Positions 6,003-7,265 of a DNA stretch of 7,265 nucleotides are shown here, piece by piece. Where the stretch lies: positions 1 to 7,265 of the forward strand of contig CAMLNK010000187.1 in the NCBI GenBank assembly GCA_946481035.1, given 5' to 3'. Both the position numbers and the translations under genes were made by a program. Source of the DNA: an uncultured Dyadobacter sp. (lineage in GTDB: Bacteria; Bacteroidota; Bacteroidia; Cytophagales; Spirosomataceae). Within the stretch, counting starts at the first letter, position 1; every line of letters begins with the position of its first letter. The notes under the pieces are model-generated. The model saw only the letters and a program-made list of their open reading frames with translations, had not been told where the DNA came from and did no database searches.

Positions 6003-6659
6003 ATGCCACTCTCGATACTAATAGCAGACGACCACCAGCTTGTCCGAAAAGGACTTCAGATGGTCGTCAAAGAAGTCCTGGGATTCAGTGTGACCGTAGA
6101 ATACGCTGAAACAGGCAGGGAGGTGATCGAGAAAGTAACCGGGCAGGATTTTGACATGCTCATTACCGATCTGAACATGCCCGAAACCAACGAACTCGCA
6201 CTGATCCCCGATATATTACGCATACGGCCAAAGCTCAAAATACTGGTCGTAACCATGAAGCCCGACAAGGTTTTTGCGGCGCGTTTCTTCCGCGAAGGTG
6301 CGCTCGGGTACGTAAACAAAACCGAACCGGACCAGGTCCTGGCCGAGGCGATCCACGTGGTGAGCCAGGGCCGCAGGTACATTTCAAGGTCCCAGAGCGA
6401 GATATTTTCCAACGCATTGATCGGCAATGTGGCCAACACACCCTTCGACAAGCTTTCGAAACGGGAATTTGAAGTGGCGCTGCTGCTACTGAAAGGATAT
6501 GGCGCGCTGGAAGTTGCCAATGCATTGTCCATCAGTGCCTCCACGGCCAGCAGTTTCCGCTGCCGTGTTTTCGATAAGCTGGAAATCAAGAACCTGCTAG
6601 AACTGAATCATCTTGCCCAGATGTATCAAGTTGATGCAGATTTTGAAGGAGAATCGTAA
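6003..6659 (+). CDS. Canonical NarL/LuxR-family response regulator
   Basis: A 218-residue phosphorylation-competent response regulator. The receiver (about 3-122) has every expected residue: D9-D10-H11, phospho-acceptor Asp56 in TDLNMP (55-60), switch Thr84 in VVTM, and Lys106 in GYVNK. The LuxR-type helix-turn-helix is at about 151-205 (LSKREFEVALLLL at 151-163, LEVANALSIS at 169-178, STASSFRCRVFDKL at 180-193). A short acidic tail follows (DADFEGES). I start at ATG 6003 because MPLSILIADDHQ is a typical receiver beginning; an in-frame TTG at 5940 would add 21 residues with no receiver homology. The gene follows two aspartate-less regulators on the same strand and overlaps the end of the opposing histidine kinase gene by 74 bp. 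That kinase is the natural candidate partner, though convergent orientation means they are not one operon. Confidence 0.93.
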   Translation: MPLSILIADDHQLVRKGLQMVVKEVLGFSVTVEYAETGREVIEKVTGQDFDMLITDLNMPETNELALIPDILRIRPKLKILVVTMKPDKVFAARFFREGALGYVNKTEPDQVLAEAIHVVSQGRRYISRSQSEIFSNALIGNVANTPFDKLSKREFEVALLLLKGYGALEVANALSISASTASSFRCRVFDKLEIKNLLELNHLAQMYQVDADFEGES

Positions 6660-7265
6660 AGGTACTGCCCCGCCCCGGCTCGCTGGCGATCGAAATGCTG
6701 CCGTGAATGTAGTCGAGCATGGTGTGGATCAGCAGGCTGCCGGTGCCGCGGTTACCGGCTTGCCTGTCGCGGCTCATAAACAGGGCGATCTGCTCGTCGT
6801 TGAGCCCCTGGCCCGTGTCGCTGATCGAGATTGCGAGCTGCCCGTTTTCCTCCCGGCATGAAAGCGTGATTTCGCCATCTGTCGTGTTTTTATTGGCATT
6901 ATCGATCAGGTTCCGGATAACGACGGACAGGATCTGATAGTCCGAAACACATTCCAGGCTGGTATGTACGATGGTAAGCCGGTTATGGTTTACTTTAAAA
7001 AGCTCCTTGTAAAGCGAAGCGATCTCTTCAAACAACGCGTTCAGCGGAAACAGGTTATTACTGATCTTGAACCCCTGCTGCTGCGTGCTGATCCACATAA
7101 AGAATTGCTCGGTAAAGCCCAGCAGGTTTTGCGTCCCCATATGCAGGTCGCCCAGGTAGGCGTCGAGGTCGGAAGACGTGAGGTGCGTATGGTTTTTCAA
7201 AAGGTTACCACTGATGAGCGAAATGAACCGCAGCGGCGAGCGCATATCGTGCAGCACCATCGTAA
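6586..7265 (-). CDS. Sensor histidine kinase, catalytic C-terminal part (5' end beyond window)
   Basis: The reading frame stays open to the right edge, so only the last ~225 residues are visible and the sensor part is missing. Numbering from the Met at 7260, an HDMRSPLRF H-box gives the phospho-accepting His4. A helical dimerisation region runs to about 60. The ATPase domain (about 70-206) has the N-box NLIDNANKNT (117-126), the G1 box DTGQGL (148-153), a G2 region GTGSLL (172-177) and the closing GSISIASEPGRGSTF (187-201). G2 departs from the usual GLGL pattern. The H-D-x-R-S-P-L-R-F form is common in large Bacteroidota kinases with periplasmic or seven-helix sensors, but the type cannot be decided here. 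The last 23 codons overlap the response regulator gene on the other strand; the tail after the ATPase domain (LHQLDTSGQDDSVLAGS) lies wholly in that overlap. It probably phosphorylates the canonical regulator, by proximity only. Confidence 0.9.
   Translation of the reverse strand, partial: TMVLHDMRSPLRFISLISGNLLKNHTHLTSSDLDAYLGDLHMGTQNLLGFTEQFFMWISTQQQGFKISNNLFPLNALFEEIASLYKELFKVNHNRLTIVHTSLECVSDYQILSVVIRNLIDNANKNTTDGEITLSCREENGQLAISISDTGQGLNDEQIALFMSRDRQAGNRGTGSLLIHTMLDYIHGSISIASEPGRGSTFTILLQNLHQLDTSGQDDSVLAGS

Noticed and set aside
6056..6589. 177-codon antisense frame opposite the canonical response regulator
   Set aside because: The plus strand has every receiver and helix-turn-helix landmark; the antisense product is low-complexity and unrecognisable.

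Overview
The window comes from a Bacteroidota genome, most likely a cytophagal such as Dyadobacter or a close relative. That genus call is an inference from moderate GC, family content, lack of strong Shine-Dalgarno sequences, and one perfect Bacteroidota-type -7 element (TAnnTTTG). There are six protein genes and no sign of RNA genes, insertion sequences or CRISPR.

Left half (1-3723): one very large gene on the minus strand (126-3566) encodes an exported protein of 1146 residues. It joins a ThuA-like domain, a glucose/sorbosone dehydrogenase-type beta-propeller, a PKD domain, a class I cytochrome c and a probable C-terminal carbohydrate-binding domain. A perfect 12-bp-stem hairpin (66-96) follows its stop and probably terminates it. 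Its upstream region is shared with a divergent gene (3724-4470) for an NrtR/AraR-type regulator, a NUDIX-like sensor fused to a winged helix. The NUDIX box keeps its spacing but has lost its catalytic glutamates. Between the two genes lies a perfect 8-7-8 palindrome (3618-3640) that overlaps candidate promoter elements for both directions. This looks like a compact locus in which a small-molecule sensor controls sugar oxidation.

Right half (4581-7265): three successive plus-strand genes encode NarL/LuxR-type response regulators. The first two lack the phospho-accepting aspartate (Ser59 and Gly54 instead) and one of the metal-binding acidic residues, so they are pseudo-receivers. They resemble each other in the output domain and look like paralogues. 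The third has a complete, canonical receiver (D9, D10, D56, T84, K106). It is preceded by a 90-bp leader with overlapping inverted repeats. A histidine kinase gene, cut off by the window's right edge, runs on the opposite strand and overlaps the end of the third regulator gene by 74 bp. The simplest reading is that the kinase and third regulator form a pair, while the two aspartate-less regulators act by another signal or by partnering; this is not shown by the sequence.
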